From the NCBI GenBank assembly GCA_020284085.1, contig JACEVL010000108.1, forward strand, positions 894,521 to 958,520: DNA of 64,000 nucleotides, read 5' to 3'. The notes below the pieces were generated by a model. That model was not told the origin of the DNA and did no database searches. It worked only from the letters and a program-made list of their open reading frames with translations. Below are positions 51,860-61,840 of this stretch, piece after piece. The translations under genes were made by a program, and so were the position numbers. The stretch comes from Aporrectodea caliginosa. Its lineage: Eukaryota; Annelida; Clitellata; Crassiclitellata; Lumbricidae. Position 1 is the first letter of the stretch. Each line of letters opens with the position of its first letter.

Positions 51860-52110
51860 TTAGTTCATTGTGTGAAATTCTGTAAACTTGGTCCAAAGAT
51901 TCTGAACATTTGTGCCATCTATCGATGGGAATCCGTTCGCTGGCTCTACGTGTGAGCGTGTGTGTCTACCACTGAGGAATCTCCTGGTTAACTGCATTGC
52001 TTCACCAGCGGATGCAATAGTCTAACATTGAATAGGCAGCGCAGAGAGCTCCGCAATATTAAAGCTCAATTATAACATTATAGATCTCTCCACATGCTTA
52101 AGTCATCGGA
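51860..52110 (+). repeat. R1b repeat fragment
   Basis: GAAATTCTGTAAACTTGGTC, TGTGCCATCTATCGATGGGA and CGCTGGCTCTACGTGTGAG match 15000-15230 and 59060-59300. Confidence 0.65.
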
Positions 52111-52439
52111 GTTGGTTGGTTATTTTCTGTTTAAAGACACTGTGTCATAAAAAGATGTGTAGTGTAGCCCTCCTCCTTTGTTCAGGCTTAGGATTAGCAC
52201 TACCACAATTAGGGCAAGGTAGTGGCGGGGTTGATTAGCTGCTCCTTAATGACACATTGTCATAACAAAGATGATTGGCGACGCCCTCTTCCTTTCTCCA
52301 GGCTTTGAACTGGCACTGCAAAGGTTGTGGGTTGTGGCGGAGGTTTGATGATCGACCAGATTACTGTCAACGATGGCGCATGAAATATAAAGTTCGAATT
52401 AGACACATTAGACGTATAAGATACATCATTTTATTATAC
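52111..52439 (-). mobile_element. Two antisense unit A copies in a row (diverged)
   Basis: 52125-52230 (GTTTAAAGACACTGTGTCAT, TAGCCCTCCTCCTTTG, GGTAGTGGCGGGGTT) and 52235-52345 (CCTTAATGACACATTGTCAT, TTGGCGACGCCCTCTTCC, GGTTGTGGCGGAGG) follow each other directly. They are older than the TSD-bearing copies. Confidence 0.65.
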
Positions 52440-52690
52440 TAACCGCTTGGGACTGGCACTGTCAGAGCTGTAATATGCCGAAAACTAATATTTGTCGGCG
52501 GAAACGGCCTATGTAGTCATAAGCTGACGTTAAACCGTGGACACACACACTGTCAGAAAGCATACAGTGGCGGAGTCAAGGTTTGTTTGTGTGTCTACAG
52601 TTTAACGGCAGCTTAACCATAGGCCGTTGCCGCCGACTAAGATTAGTTTTGGCATATTACAGCTTTTTTTGCAAAGAGTTAAGGTTTGAT
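52440..52690. mobile_element. Unit A interrupted by unit B, followed by inverted unit B
   Basis: Unit B (52466-52547) is flanked by CACTGTCAG at 52457-52465 and 52548-52556 and splits a sense unit A fragment (GCTTGGGACTGGCACTGTC and AAAGCATACAGTGGCGGAG). A second unit B lies inverted at 52597-52667 (CAGTTTAACGGCAGCTTAAC ... CATATTACAGCT). The two B copies form arms of an imperfect palindrome. Confidence 0.8.
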
Positions 52691-52974
52691 GATCGACCAG
52701 ATTTTTATCCCAGATTTACACCTCTTATTTAAGGTGTCTCGTTTCAAATGCTGAATGTATTGCAAAGCCTCAAGTGCAAAGTACCTATGTCGAGAGCCGT
52801 CACAGCAACATTCGTGTCTAAAAGCTTAAACCATTTCATTTTTAGGAAAACTCCAGTGTTGGAAGAACGAGCGGAAAAGACAGGAAACCAAAGAAAACGT
52901 CAGATGATAACTCTAGAAATAGTTAAGCCATCGGATTCACAAGTCAGTCAGTAAGTAAGACATAATAGTTTAGA
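52691..52974 (+). repeat. Module and R3 5' extension
   Basis: CTTATTTAAGGTGTCTCG at 52723 is a weak module. 52760-52950 (CAAAGTACCTATGTCGAGAG, GAAAACTCCAGTGTTGGAAG, GATGATAACTCTAGAAAT) matches 15420-15590 and 61310-61450. Confidence 0.55.
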
Positions 52975-53320
52975 GTCCTGGCGCATGGGAGGATAGCCGG
53001 ACGTGCGTCATCTGCCATCACTGAGGGACTACTGGGCCGTGGCGTTAACGTGTGCCGCGGACGCTACCGTCTGTCGTCGTTCCAACACTATCGTCGCTGC
53101 TTGATTCATGTAGACTTTGAAATTAATGCTATTTATCTGCTATAGATGAGAATCCGTTGGTTGGTTCCACGTGTATGCGTGGGCCTGCCACTGAGTACGC
53201 CTCCTGTTTTCTATTCATTGTTTTTAGGCTACCGCCTGACGAATATAATAATAAGTCTTCGCTTGGTGTGGTGCTCTAATGATTTATAAGTGATTATTTA
53301 ATTACAATTAAATTAAACTG
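52975..53320 (+). repeat. R1 copy, 3' part, with conserved short frame
   Basis: The open frame 52981-53145 reads AHGRIAGRASSAITEGLLGR, GVNVCRGRYRLSSFQHYRRC, LIHVDFEINAI, aligned codon by codon with the copies at 1053 and 56428. The next block RVCVGLPLSTPPVFYSLF follows at 53178-53235. Function is unknown. Confidence 0.6.
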
Positions 53321-53543
53321 TCTGTATTATGATAGTGCTAGTGCTAGTCCCAAGCATGGAAAAGAAGGAGGGAGACGCTATTAGCATTTGTTATGAAACA
53401 GAGTCATTAAGCAGCTACTAATTAACGGCACTCGCAGACGTGGGATGTCGCTAAACACCAAAATGCAATTGCTGAATACTTACACCGCTCACTTTTTAGA
53501 CACCTTTAACCTCTCCTACCAATATATACACCAAAGCTTATAC
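53321..53543 (+). repeat. Diverged unit A, C-type end and minus-strand module
   Basis: 53330-53420 is a diverged sense unit A (GTGCTAGTCCCAAGCATGG). GCAGACGTGGGATGTCGCTA at 53432 is a C-type end. TTTTAGACACCTTTAACC at 53495 with AATATATACACC at 53520 is a minus-strand module. Confidence 0.5.
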
Positions 53544-53554
53544 TCACTTTTCAT

Positions 53555-53664
53555 TTAACTTCGTCACTGTTTGCTTTCTGACAGTGCCAGTCCCAAGCCT
53601 GGATAAAGGCAGAGGGCGACGCTAATGGCCTTTGTTACCACACAGCTAGTCGTTAAACAGAAAA
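53555..53664 (+). mobile_element. Unit A retroposon with target duplication
   Basis: TCACTTTTCAT at 53544-53554 and 53665-53675 (11 bp) flanks a 110-bp copy with CAGTCCCAAGCCTGGATAAA, GAGGGCGACGCTAATGGC and GCTAGTCGTTAAACAG. It inserted just upstream (minus strand) of the module at 53495-53529. Confidence 0.92.
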
Positions 53665-53675
53665 TCACTTTTCAT

Positions 53676-54109
53676 ATTTTAGATATTGGTTCATGGTCAA
53701 AATAATTTGAACTGACACTTTTAGACGGAACCCCAACCTAAACAAAACATAATAGGGTCCTATACGAAGGTTCCGCGAAGCAGACCAATACAGGTTTAAT
53801 AATATAATGACACATTTTATGAATTATTGAAAGTTCTTCTATTGAAGCAGATGTTAGACGAAATGTCTCATATGGAAAATAATGTTTAAACTAAATTCCT
53901 TGCAATGCATGTAGGTAGTATGTTAGGCGTTAATTTGCTGTTGTGGTTCTTTTGCTTCACCTAATCTGTAGACCATGATTTATTTATAGTCCTATAGTAA
54001 CTCCGCCACTGAAACAGCGTACAGAAACTATATAAGCCCTACTAATCCAGATTCGTAGACAAATAATCTAGTACCGGCTAACCTAATTATGATCACTATA
54101 TACATTGAA
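53676..54109 (+). repeat. R3 tail
   Basis: GGAACCCCAACCTAAACAAA, GGTTCCGCGAAGCAGACCAA and ATTTTATGAATTATTGAA match the R3 tails near 3050, 3760 and 30740. There is no gene. Confidence 0.55.
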
Positions 54110-54463
54110 TGTCGCATGTGATGATCTCCCAGTCACTACTCGCCTCGAATTCTCCTACAGATCACACTGCACCTTGATTCAGGAACGAATTTTCGTTTAA
54201 ATCCCTCCTATTCTCAGTTCCTCCACCAAAACCACCACTCACCCACCCACCTTTATCTGCTTCAAGCTCCTGTACTCATCAGCCCACAGGCCTAACCATT
54301 CGAAATTGAAATCCAACCTCTTCAAGAATTCATACCATCCGATCATCTGCCTTCGAAGCCTTCTCGTCCTCAACGAATCCCGCCCTAATTAGCAGCCGCT
54401 CTTCCTCCTCTCTCCCTTCGCTCTGACTGTCACCCTCGGACCTCCACTGAACTCTGATACGAA
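54110..54463 (+). mobile_element. LINE 3'-region fragment, continued at 54619
   Basis: C-rich DNA with the order CCTTCTCGTCCTCAACGAAT, CCTCGGACCTCCACTGAACT, GATACGAAG. The continuation at 54619-54715 (GATACGAAGCAGCGCTCGTG, TAGCGCTATAGAAATTG, GATTACGCTTACG) is the same 3' end as at 10254 and 27195. The coding part is unreadable. Confidence 0.55.
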
Positions 54464-54890
54464 GAAATTATACCAACGACTGAACCAGATTGGCGATTAT
54501 GATATTCAATATTGCGATCTATTTTAAGGTGTTTAAATTGAACTTGTATCTGTATACATGCAGAGTAGAGTTGTGTCTATCCTTCAACATAACTTATAAC
54601 CAATTCGCTCCCGTTTAACGATACGAAGCAGCGCTCGTGAATAAGCTGGTACCCTGCGCTTAGTTTTTGAGTAGCGCTATAGAAATTGGGAGTTTACGAT
54701 TACGCTTACGACCTACCATTCTTCAAAACGTAACCGTTTTTAAACGGGAGCGAATTGGTTATAAGTTATGTTGAAGGATAGACACAACTCTACTCTGCAT
54801 GGCCTACAGATACAAGTTCAATTTAAACACCTTAAAATAGATCGCAATATCGAATATAATAATCGCCAATCTGGTTCAGTCGTTTGATAT
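54464..54890. repeat. Foldback of two opposed E-family copies
   Basis: The arm 54464-54618 (GACTGAACCAGATTGGCGAT ... GTTATAACC-type end) is repeated inverted at 54730-54890. Each arm carries ATTTTAAGGTGTTTAAATTG. The loop of ~110 bp is a LINE 3' end. GATACGAAG flanks the left arm at both sides (54455-54463 and 54619-54627), a 9-bp target duplication. A third E copy is at 10350-10530. Confidence 0.8.
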
Positions 54891-55134
54891 TTCTTGGCAG
54901 GAGTAAATGTGGAGAAATTTCCTAGAGTAACGATATCAACGGCCTTGGTGCCGAAAATGTCACTGAGTTTATTAAATTAAATTAAATTAAATTAATAAAA
55001 ATAATAATTTATAACCATTACCCCGTAGTACATGTAACTCCGCCACTACTCATACTCTGCCAGTGCAAGTCCCAAACCTAGATGAAGGAGGAGGGCGACG
55101 CTAATGATCTTCAATGCACTTCAATTGTATTTCG
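54891..55134 (+). mobile_element. D-type end and sense unit A
   Basis: GATATCAACGGCCTTGGTGC at 54926 is a D-type end followed by an ATTAAATTAAATTAAATT run. 55033-55115 is unit A (AACTCCGCCACTACTCATAC, GGAGGAGGGCGACGCTAATG), cut off before its GTCGTTAAAC end by the tandem array. Confidence 0.6.
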
Positions 55135-55950
55135 ATACATGATTGTAAGTGTGAACGGATACACAATCATTTTCTTCTAAAATAGGTTCCTTGAGTTTCA
55201 CCGTAGAACGGCAACGGTTTCAAATTATACGCAATGATACATGATTATAAGTGTGAACGGATACACAATCATTTTCTTCTAAAATAGGTTCCTTGAGTTT
55301 CACCGTAGAACGGCAACGGTTTCAAATTATACGCAATGATACATGATTATAAGTGTGAACGAATACACAATCATTTTCTTCTAAAATAGGTTCCTTGAGT
55401 TTCACCGTAGAACGGCAACGGTTTCAAATTATACGCAATGATACATGATTATAAGTGTGAACGGATACACAATCATTTTCTTCTAAAATAGGTTCCTTGA
55501 GTTTCACCGTAGAACGGCAACGGTTTCAAATTATACGCAATGATACATGATTATAAGTGTGAACGGATACACAATCATTTTCTTCTAAAATAGGTTCCTT
55601 GAGTTTCACCGTAGAACGGCAACGGTTTCAAATTATACGCAATGATACATGATTATAAGTGTGAACGGATACACAATCATTTTCTTCTAAAATAGGTTCC
55701 TTGAGTTTCACCGTAGAACGGCAACGGTTTCAAATTATACGCAATGATACATGATTATAAGTGTGAACGGATACACAATCATTTTCTTCTAAAATAGGTT
55801 CCTTGAGTTTCACCGTAGAACGGCAACGGTTTCAAATTATACGCAATGATACATGATTATAAGTGTGAACGGATACACAATCATTTTCTTCTAAAATAGG
55901 TTCCTTGAGTTTCACCGTAGAAAGGCAACGGTTTCCGATACGCAATGATG
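55135..55950 (+). repeat. Eight tandem 102-bp units from the R1 upstream region
   Basis: ATACATGATTATAAGTGTGA begins at 55135, 55237, 55339, 55441, 55543, 55645, 55747 and 55849. Units are almost identical; I see GATTGTAAG in the first and GAACGAATAC in the third. Each contains TTGAGTTTCACCGTAGAACG and GCAACGGTTTC, the sequence that lies 5' of the TATA box in other R1 copies. The last unit runs straight into a normal R1 promoter-like region. Confidence 0.95.
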
Positions 55951-56001
55951 CCGTGGCGAATAAGGACGAAAAGGGGATTTAACAGTGCAGGAGCTCAAAA
56001 A

Positions 56002-56036
56002 TATAAATAACGTACGGGAACGTATTTTAAAGGTGT
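56002..56036 (+). promoter_or_regulatory. Core-promoter-like module next to the 102-bp array
   Basis: TATAAATA 56002-56009, TTTTAAAGGTGT 56025-56036, 28 bp from the first T to AAGGTGT. The upstream block is amplified eightfold. If upstream sequence activates the module, this copy would be the strongest candidate for expression. Confidence 0.45.
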
Positions 56037-56427
56037 GTTATAAGAGCATCTCCATTACGTGTTTCAATTACATTTTGTTCTTGTGCTCGAACAAATTACA
56101 TAACATTTCATCTTCAGACTGCAGATTTAGATGGTTTTATTTATATTCATTTGGACATAAACGGTCTCATATAAAAAAATTAATGTTCATTAGCAGTACT
56201 TGCCTTTAGTTTCCATTCGACCAGACAGTTACAGAGATAGTTCATTATGCCCAGTGATTGACACAATAGTAGTTCGAAAATAGATTTCTATTTGGAAAAC
56301 AGAAAATGTTATTTCATTTGGTATTTTCAAAAATCTTTTCTAAAGGTATTTTGTAAAAGTATTTTGGGTCTTTGTAGTGACCTCGACCGATATAGTCATT
56401 GCTGGAACCTCAACTTACTGTCAGGTA

Positions 56428-56616
56428 GGAGACGAATATCTGTCCTATGTTTACCCGGCGGCTCTAGGAGTAGCCAGACGCGCGTCATATACCATCACTG
56501 AGGAACTGTTGGGCGGTGGCGTTAACGTGTTCTGCGGACGCAACCGCTTGTCGTCGCTCCAACACAACCGACGCTGCTTCATCCATTTAGATTTTGAATC
56601 TGATGCTATCTGTTAA
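56428..56616 (+). pseudogene. R1 conserved short reading frame, copy 3
   Basis: The 62-codon stretch GDEYLSYVYPAALGVARR, GGGVNVFCGRNRLSSLQHNR, HLDFESDAIC ends at a stop. It is open further upstream to MTSTDIVIAG at 56377. It shares DEYL, GGGVNV, LSSLQH and DFE-DAI with the other two copies. No known domain is recognised. Confidence 0.45.
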
Positions 56617-56912
56617 CTATGAATGGAAATCCGTTTGCTGGATCTACGTGTATGCGTGGATCCTCCACCGGTGACTCTGTAAGTTTTCTATTCATCGTTT
56701 GGCATACGGATGAATTTATTTCCTATTGAAAACTAACTTGCAAACTTGTGCAGCATATCTCGTATTAGTCTTTTCTAGTTGTCGCGCTATTTTATTATTA
56801 TTAAGTAAAATCACGATCAATTTTTTAACCGTGTGTTTTTTGCATTAAATACTGTTGACGTCCTATAGGAAAAGCATTGTCGTAATATCGCTGATACAGG
56901 GTGATTGAAATT

Positions 56913-56998
56913 GAATTCATTCATTCATTCATTCATTCATTCATTCATTACGAAGTTTTATATAGCGCCACTTCAAGGGTTTCTTCTCAGGTACGATT
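56913..56998 (-). mobile_element. LINE/SINE 3'-end scrap with ATTC tail
   Basis: Eight ATTC units (56916-56948) then TTTTATATAGCGCCACTTCA and GGTTTCTTCTCAGG: the inverse of the TGAGTAG-AA-CTTGAAG-GGCGCTATATAAA end shared by SINE S2 and the 48.7-kb LINE. Confidence 0.7.
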
Positions 56999-57540
56999 TT
57001 CATAATTTAGATGATTTTGCAAATTTTTAAGTTTAATTTGCTCAATCCAAAGAAAGGGAAGGAGGTAATGTGAACTAATGTTTTGCATATATAATGAGCA
57101 CAGGTGTTCTTTAGGTTGATATATATATATAATGTGTATTCGATTGTTAAGCGTTTTAGTCTTAGGCCTTAGTTGCGCTGTCGGCTCGTGGGCGCTTGGC
57201 CTAAAAGTAGCCTAAACTTTGGCTGACGATAGATTCTCTACACGTGCAGTTAGCGCGCCAAACTTAGAAATTGCTGATGACAGTGAATTTGAACAATTAT
57301 ACAGTGTAGTAGTTGTTTTAATGTAGTAGAGAGCTGTATGTTAGAAGTTACAGTTGAGCTGTATTGATAAGAACTTTGATTGTATGTTTGAAATAACTGT
57401 GTTTGAAGAAAGGAGAAACATTCAAAGAACTGTGTCAATTTAATTCTTAAACAGTTAGAAGTCGTTGAGAAATTTATATGTAGAGATAAGGGAAAGTTCT
57501 TGAGGTAGGTCACAACTAAGAAAGAAAAGAGTTGGTGACA
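56999..57540 (+). other. No gene or repeat recognised
   Basis: AT-rich DNA with a short TA run near 57121 and no large-scale repeat. The open frames are short and low in complexity. Confidence 0.4.
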
Positions 57541-57835
57541 GGCAGCTTATGACTACATAGGCCGTTGCCGCCGACAAATATTAGTTTTGGCATATTACAG
57601 CTCATACAAACGTAACGGTGAAAAAATTATTTATACCGGAATGTTTAAACGTTTTAAAGGTGTCTAACTGGAGGTTTTTCATCGACGTTATTGGCCGTTG
57701 ATGTCAACCCTTACTCATCTTATAATTTACTTAATAATTACAATTACTTGTCTTTAATATCACTCGAGGTATCTGCAACCAAAAAAAGAAAAGTAGCAGG
57801 AAAATCAGTTTATTCGCAAGCACCGAATCATAGTT
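57541..57835 (-). repeat. Unit B (antisense) next to an inverted R3 fragment with module
   Basis: GGCAGCTTATGACTACATAG ... CATATTACAGCTC (57541-57605) is unit B. TTATTTATA at 57627 precedes CGTTTTAAAGGTGTCTAACT at 57650. The remainder (CGTTGATGTCAACCCTTACT, CTCGAGGTATCTGCAACC) is R3 inverted. Here unit B takes the place usually occupied by a C-type end upstream of the TATA box. Confidence 0.65.
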
Positions 57836-58440
57836 CTTTGAGGAATTCACTTCTGCTCTCGAGAGCCTGATTACACGAAACAGTCAGCTTCTCATCCTCG
57901 GTGACTTGAATCTACACCTTGATAACCCAACTTCTCCAATATCTTCTCGCAACCTTGATCTTCTGTCCCGGTTTGGCCTCCTTCAGCATGTTGGCGAGGC
58001 CACACCGTTTGGGTGGCTGCCTTGACCTCGTCATTACCTCTGATGACGACCAGGTTGATGATCTACAGATCCTACCACCAACGCTCTCTGACCACTCCTT
58101 CGTACAATTCATCCTTCCTTCCGTCCATCTTCAACCTGTTCACTCCATTCGGATTCTGCAGGGGTGGAAATCCTTCGATTATCTGGCTTTCAGCACCGCC
58201 CTCCGTAACTCCCACCTCTCCTCGCCTCGTGAGACTCTAGATGCTCTTACGGTTGACCAACTGTTTGACTTCTACATCTCCACCTCGACGTAGCGTTAAG
58301 ACCCGTCTTCGACCGTTGGCTGTATGATTCGACGGAGAATGCCATCAGTCACGCCGTCGCACCGCTGAGAAGACGATTTCGCCGGTCCAAAGATCCTGGT
58401 GACCGTTTGGCTTGGATTAACAACCTACTGAAAAGTAATC
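57836..58440 (+). pseudogene. LINE AP-endonuclease fragment
   Basis: Frame 1 reads FTSALESLITRNSQLLILGD, LNLHLDNP (catalytic GDLNLH) to GLLQHVGEATP. A one-base shift near 58005 leads to HRLGGCLDLVITSDDDQ, LPPTLSDHSFVQFILP (catalytic SDH) and YLAFSTALRNSH. This is the C-terminal half of an AP-like endonuclease of a CR1/L2-type LINE, distinct from the 41.7-kb element. It is truncated on both sides by R3 and R1. Confidence 0.85.
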
Positions 58441-58444
58441 CAGA

Positions 58445-58742
58445 TATTTTTTTACCGTTTCATCGTAGAACGGCTAATGTTTCCGATATGCGAAGCCTAT
58501 TAGACGGAGTTAAGGAAATAAAAATTGACATTGTAGGCAGATAGGAATATATATAACGTCGTGGAAAGTGTTTTAAAGGTGTGTTACAAGAGCATTTGCG
58601 ACAAATGCTACGGTTACTGTTGATCATCTGCTTGAACACTTCATTATTAGATTTTCATTCTCAGACTGCAGATTTTAATGGTTTTATATCATCAGCTGGT
58701 CATAAACACTCTCGTATAAAATATTTAATGTTCATAAACAAC
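58445..58742 (+). repeat. R1 copy, 5' part
   Basis: ACCGTTTCATCGTAGAACGG, TATATATAA at 58548, TTTTAAAGGTGTGTTACAAG at 58571, then CTTCATTATTAGATTTTCAT and GTCATAAACACTCTCGTATA. It is interrupted at AACAACACAT by SINE S1; R1-like AAAGTCTACATTCAATGAT resumes near 58983. Confidence 0.8.
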
Positions 58743-59305
<563 letters not shown>

Positions 59306-59619
59306 ATCACTTTCGAATGTGACAGTGTTCCATTGCATTGTTTGCGTTCAATCATTTTTTCAACCGTCTCAAATCCAGACTTGCATCAGCCATGTTGGTC
59401 TGTAATAATGCAAGCAATAGGAGCAATAGTTTCACCGTTTAAATAACTAGCACTGCCTGTCCGCCTTATGGCAGGGTATCGACCAGGGCAAAGGCTTTTT
59501 ACCAGGGAATTTACCCTGGATTGTCCTACTGTAGCGCCGCCACTAATCAACGGTCCATCTTAAGCAGTTGAACTCACAGTAACATGATTAATTTATGATC
59601 TTAATAATAATAATAATAA
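59306..59619 (+). other. No gene recognised
   Basis: There is an inverted-looking CCAGGG...CCCTGG pair (59480-59518) and a short ATA run. It ends at an AAT microsatellite (59603-59625). Confidence 0.35.
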
Positions 59620-60204
59620 TAATAATTAAATCATGTGAATTAAGTGGTTCCTGCTAATTGCAGAAGAAAATCGGATACGACGTGTGATCGGAAAAGTAAC
59701 TACAATTATAAAGGAAATTATTTTATTGCGATACCTGAAGAACGACAGTTTAGACACCTTTAAGATGGTTCTACGTCAGGATATAAATAATTAATAAACG
59801 ATATACTGTCAATTGATTCACTGTCTAACACCTAACTGTTAGACTCTAACAACTCTGGCAGCCGCAAGATGTCGTCAAACACTTCAAGAAAATATACTTA
59901 CAGCAATAGCAGACATAAGACGTCGTTAAACCCTGCATCTGCAGTTATTAAATTTTAAGTGCATATTTTTGTAGCGCCTCTGTAAAAACTCAGCAAAGGT
60001 CGTCCAGACCTTATACCATGAAAGGCAACAAACAAATGGACAGAATGGTCTTCAACAGGTTGTGAAATAGAAGACAGAAGAAGCTCAAGTCACAGATTAA
60101 ATGGAAGCCAGTTCCAGAATGAGGCAACGACCACCACAAAGCGTCCATGTTTCTTTGTTACAGAACTCTACAGGGAACAATCAAATTACGCTGTGTTGCA
60201 GAAC
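59620..60204 (+). repeat. R3 copy
   Basis: GCTAATTGCAGAAGAAAATC, GTTTAGACACCTTTAAGATG at 59750 (minus-strand module, ATATAAATAATT at 59781), GGCAGCCGCAAGATGTCGTC, AAGACGTCGTTAAACCCTGC and the antisense LINE relic 59950-60190. The unit A segment present in the 2.5- and 29.1-kb copies is absent here, so it may have been an insertion. Confidence 0.75.
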
Positions 60205-60294
60205 AAAGACGTCGATAAGAATTTTTGTGTAGTTTGACCGTAGAACTGTTACTGTTTCGGATATACGACGACGTATGAGTGAAACATACAGAGT

Positions 60295-60407
60295 GGTGGT
60301 TTTTCTGTTTAACGACTAGCTGTGTGGTAACAGAGACCATTAGCGTCGCCCCCTCCTTTATCCAGGCTTGGGACTGGCACTGTCAGAAAGAAAACAGTGG
60401 CGGAGTT
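60295..60407 (-). mobile_element. Unit A retroposon with a 13-bp target duplication
   Basis: AAACATACAGAGT at 60282-60294 and 60408-60420 flanks GGTGGTTTTTCTGTTTAACG ... CAGTGGCGGAGTT. The duplication is perfect. The 3' tail in sense orientation is AGAAAAACCACC. Confidence 0.95.
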
Positions 60408-60744
60408 AAACATACAGAGTAGGCAGCTAGGAATAGCAGCTAGGAATTATATATGGCGTCGGTGATAGTGTTTTAAAGGTGTGTAATAAGAGCACTTGCT
60501 ATTATATGCGATGATGCTGTTCACCTATGGTCGAAAACTTTCAGTGAGTCCTACAGTCCGTAAAACTTTTTAAAGGTTCGGCGACAGTCACCAACACTTT
60601 TTCAACATGTGCTGAAGTAATGTTTTGGTTGTTTTGGTTTAAGGCAAAGACAATTAGCGGCTGCATATTCCTGAAGATTTAAACACCGCAATAATGATTG
60701 ATGTCTTCACGTAAGTAGTTTACTTCCTTATTTTCGTTTGTTCA

Positions 60745-60863
60745 CAACTCCGCCACTGTTCACTTTCTGACAGTGCCAGTCCCAAGCCTGGATAAAGAAG
60801 GAGGGCGACGCTAATGGTCTTTGTTACCACACAGCTAGTCGTTAAAAAGGAAATACACACACA
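60745..60863 (+). mobile_element. Unit A retroposon, second insertion in this R1
   Basis: CGTTTGTTCA at 60735 and CGTTTGTTTCA at 60864 flank a sense copy (CTCCGCCACTGTTCACTTTC ... GTCGTTAAAAAGGAAAT with a short ACACAC tail). Confidence 0.8.
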
Positions 60864-60884
60864 CGTTTGTTTCATAAATTGGTG

Positions 60885-61290
60885 GCGACGGTATTGGACT
60901 GCAAGTCCTATGATCAAATACATCGACCATGAAAGAGGATATCAAAAGACTAGGTTTTCGAAGTGTGAACATGAAGAAGAATGGAGAAAATCATCGGAAC
61001 ATAAAACAAATGAAGAAGTGATGTTAAGGATTGGAGAAGAAAGGGCCTTGATACGCGCAATAAGAGAGAGACAAAGAAAATCGGACACACGTTGAGAGGA
61101 GACTCACTAAGAACGGTTATTGAAGGAAAAATGGAGGGGAGGAGTATAAAGGAAGACCAAGACCGATGATGCTGTATTGGATGATGACATATGGATATGG
61201 AAAGCTCAAAGAAGAGACCCAATATCCACTGGAATGGCAACGTCGGACATTTGAACCTGCCTCTTAGGCAGGCAGACAACCAGAAGAAGA
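60885..61290 (+). pseudogene. RTE/L1-type RT C-terminal fragment with 3' end
   Basis: NEEVMLRIGEERALIRAIRE, RQRKS, then after a frameshift near 61080 IGHTLRGDSLRTVIEGKMEG, KGRPRPMMLYWMM and LEWQRRT. The 3' end GAACCTGCCTCTTAGGCAGG with an AGAAGAAGAAG tail matches the scrap near 41060. It is 5'-truncated. Confidence 0.8.
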
Positions 61291-61836
61291 AGATTCGAAC
61301 TGTGTATTTCAAGGTCCAGCATTCAAAGAACTCCTGTCAATGGTCCTGACAGCAACGTAATGTCATTAAACGCTGAAATCTCCGGCGTTGGAAGAACGAG
61401 CGGAACAGAAAGAGGTAAAGAAAACCAAAGAAAAAGATCAGATGATTGTAACTCAAATGACATCAACGGTCCATGGTAAGCCGTTAAACTAACATTTAAT
61501 AAACTAACATTAAAAAAATTATGATTTAAGAATAAGCGCGTTTAAATAAACTGATTTTCCCACTACTAAGTTTTTGTTATTTTAAGACGAAATCCGTAGA
61601 CCTCGAGCGATAAGACAATTAATTACAGTAAGTAAGTAAATTATAAAGTGAGTTAGGGTTGATATGAATGGCCGAGGCAGTCCAATAACGTCGTGAGGAA
61701 AGTCCTCCATTTAGACACCTTTGAAACGATTTAACTGTAAGTTTAAGTACTTTCTTAACGTTACCCGATCATTTCAATGAGGCTTATCAACTTCGCTAGT
61801 GTTATTATTAACGGCTCTGGCAGCCACAAGATTTCG
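61291..61836 (+). repeat. R3 copy with 5' extension, target of PB4
   Basis: GAACTCCTGTCAATGGTCCT, GGCGTTGGAAGAACGAGCGG, AGGGTTGATATGAATGGCCG, TTTAGACACCTTTGAAACG at 61708 (minus-strand module), CTCTGGCAGCCACAAGATTT. It is cut inside CGTTAA, where the piggyBac-like terminus begins. Confidence 0.7.
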
Positions 61837-61840
61837 TTAA

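Larger units (their letters stand above)
55951..56912 (+). repeat. R1 copy downstream of the tandem array
   Basis: TCCGATACGCAATGATGCCG, TATAAATA at 56002, TTTTAAAGGTGTGTTATAAG at 56025, then TTCAGACTGCAGATTTAG, CTCATATAAAAAAATTAATG, GACCTCGACCGATATAGTCA, GGTGGCGTTAACGTGTTCTG, ACGTGTATGCGTGGATCC. The block between about 56250 and 56350 is shortened. Confidence 0.8.
60205..60884 (+). repeat. R1 copy hit twice by unit A
   Basis: GTTTGACCGTAGAACTGTTA, then unit A, then GGCAGCTAGGAATAGCAGCT, ATTATATATGG with TTTTAAAGGTGTGTAATAAG at 60470, GGTTCGGCGACAGTCACC and CAATAATGATTGATGTC, then a second unit A and TTCATAAATTGG. CAGCTAGGAAT is locally duplicated. Confidence 0.75.

Noticed and set aside
55135..55950. 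Regularly spaced repeats that might suggest a CRISPR array
   Set aside because: The whole 102-bp unit is repeated with no unique spacers, and the context is a eukaryotic repeat.
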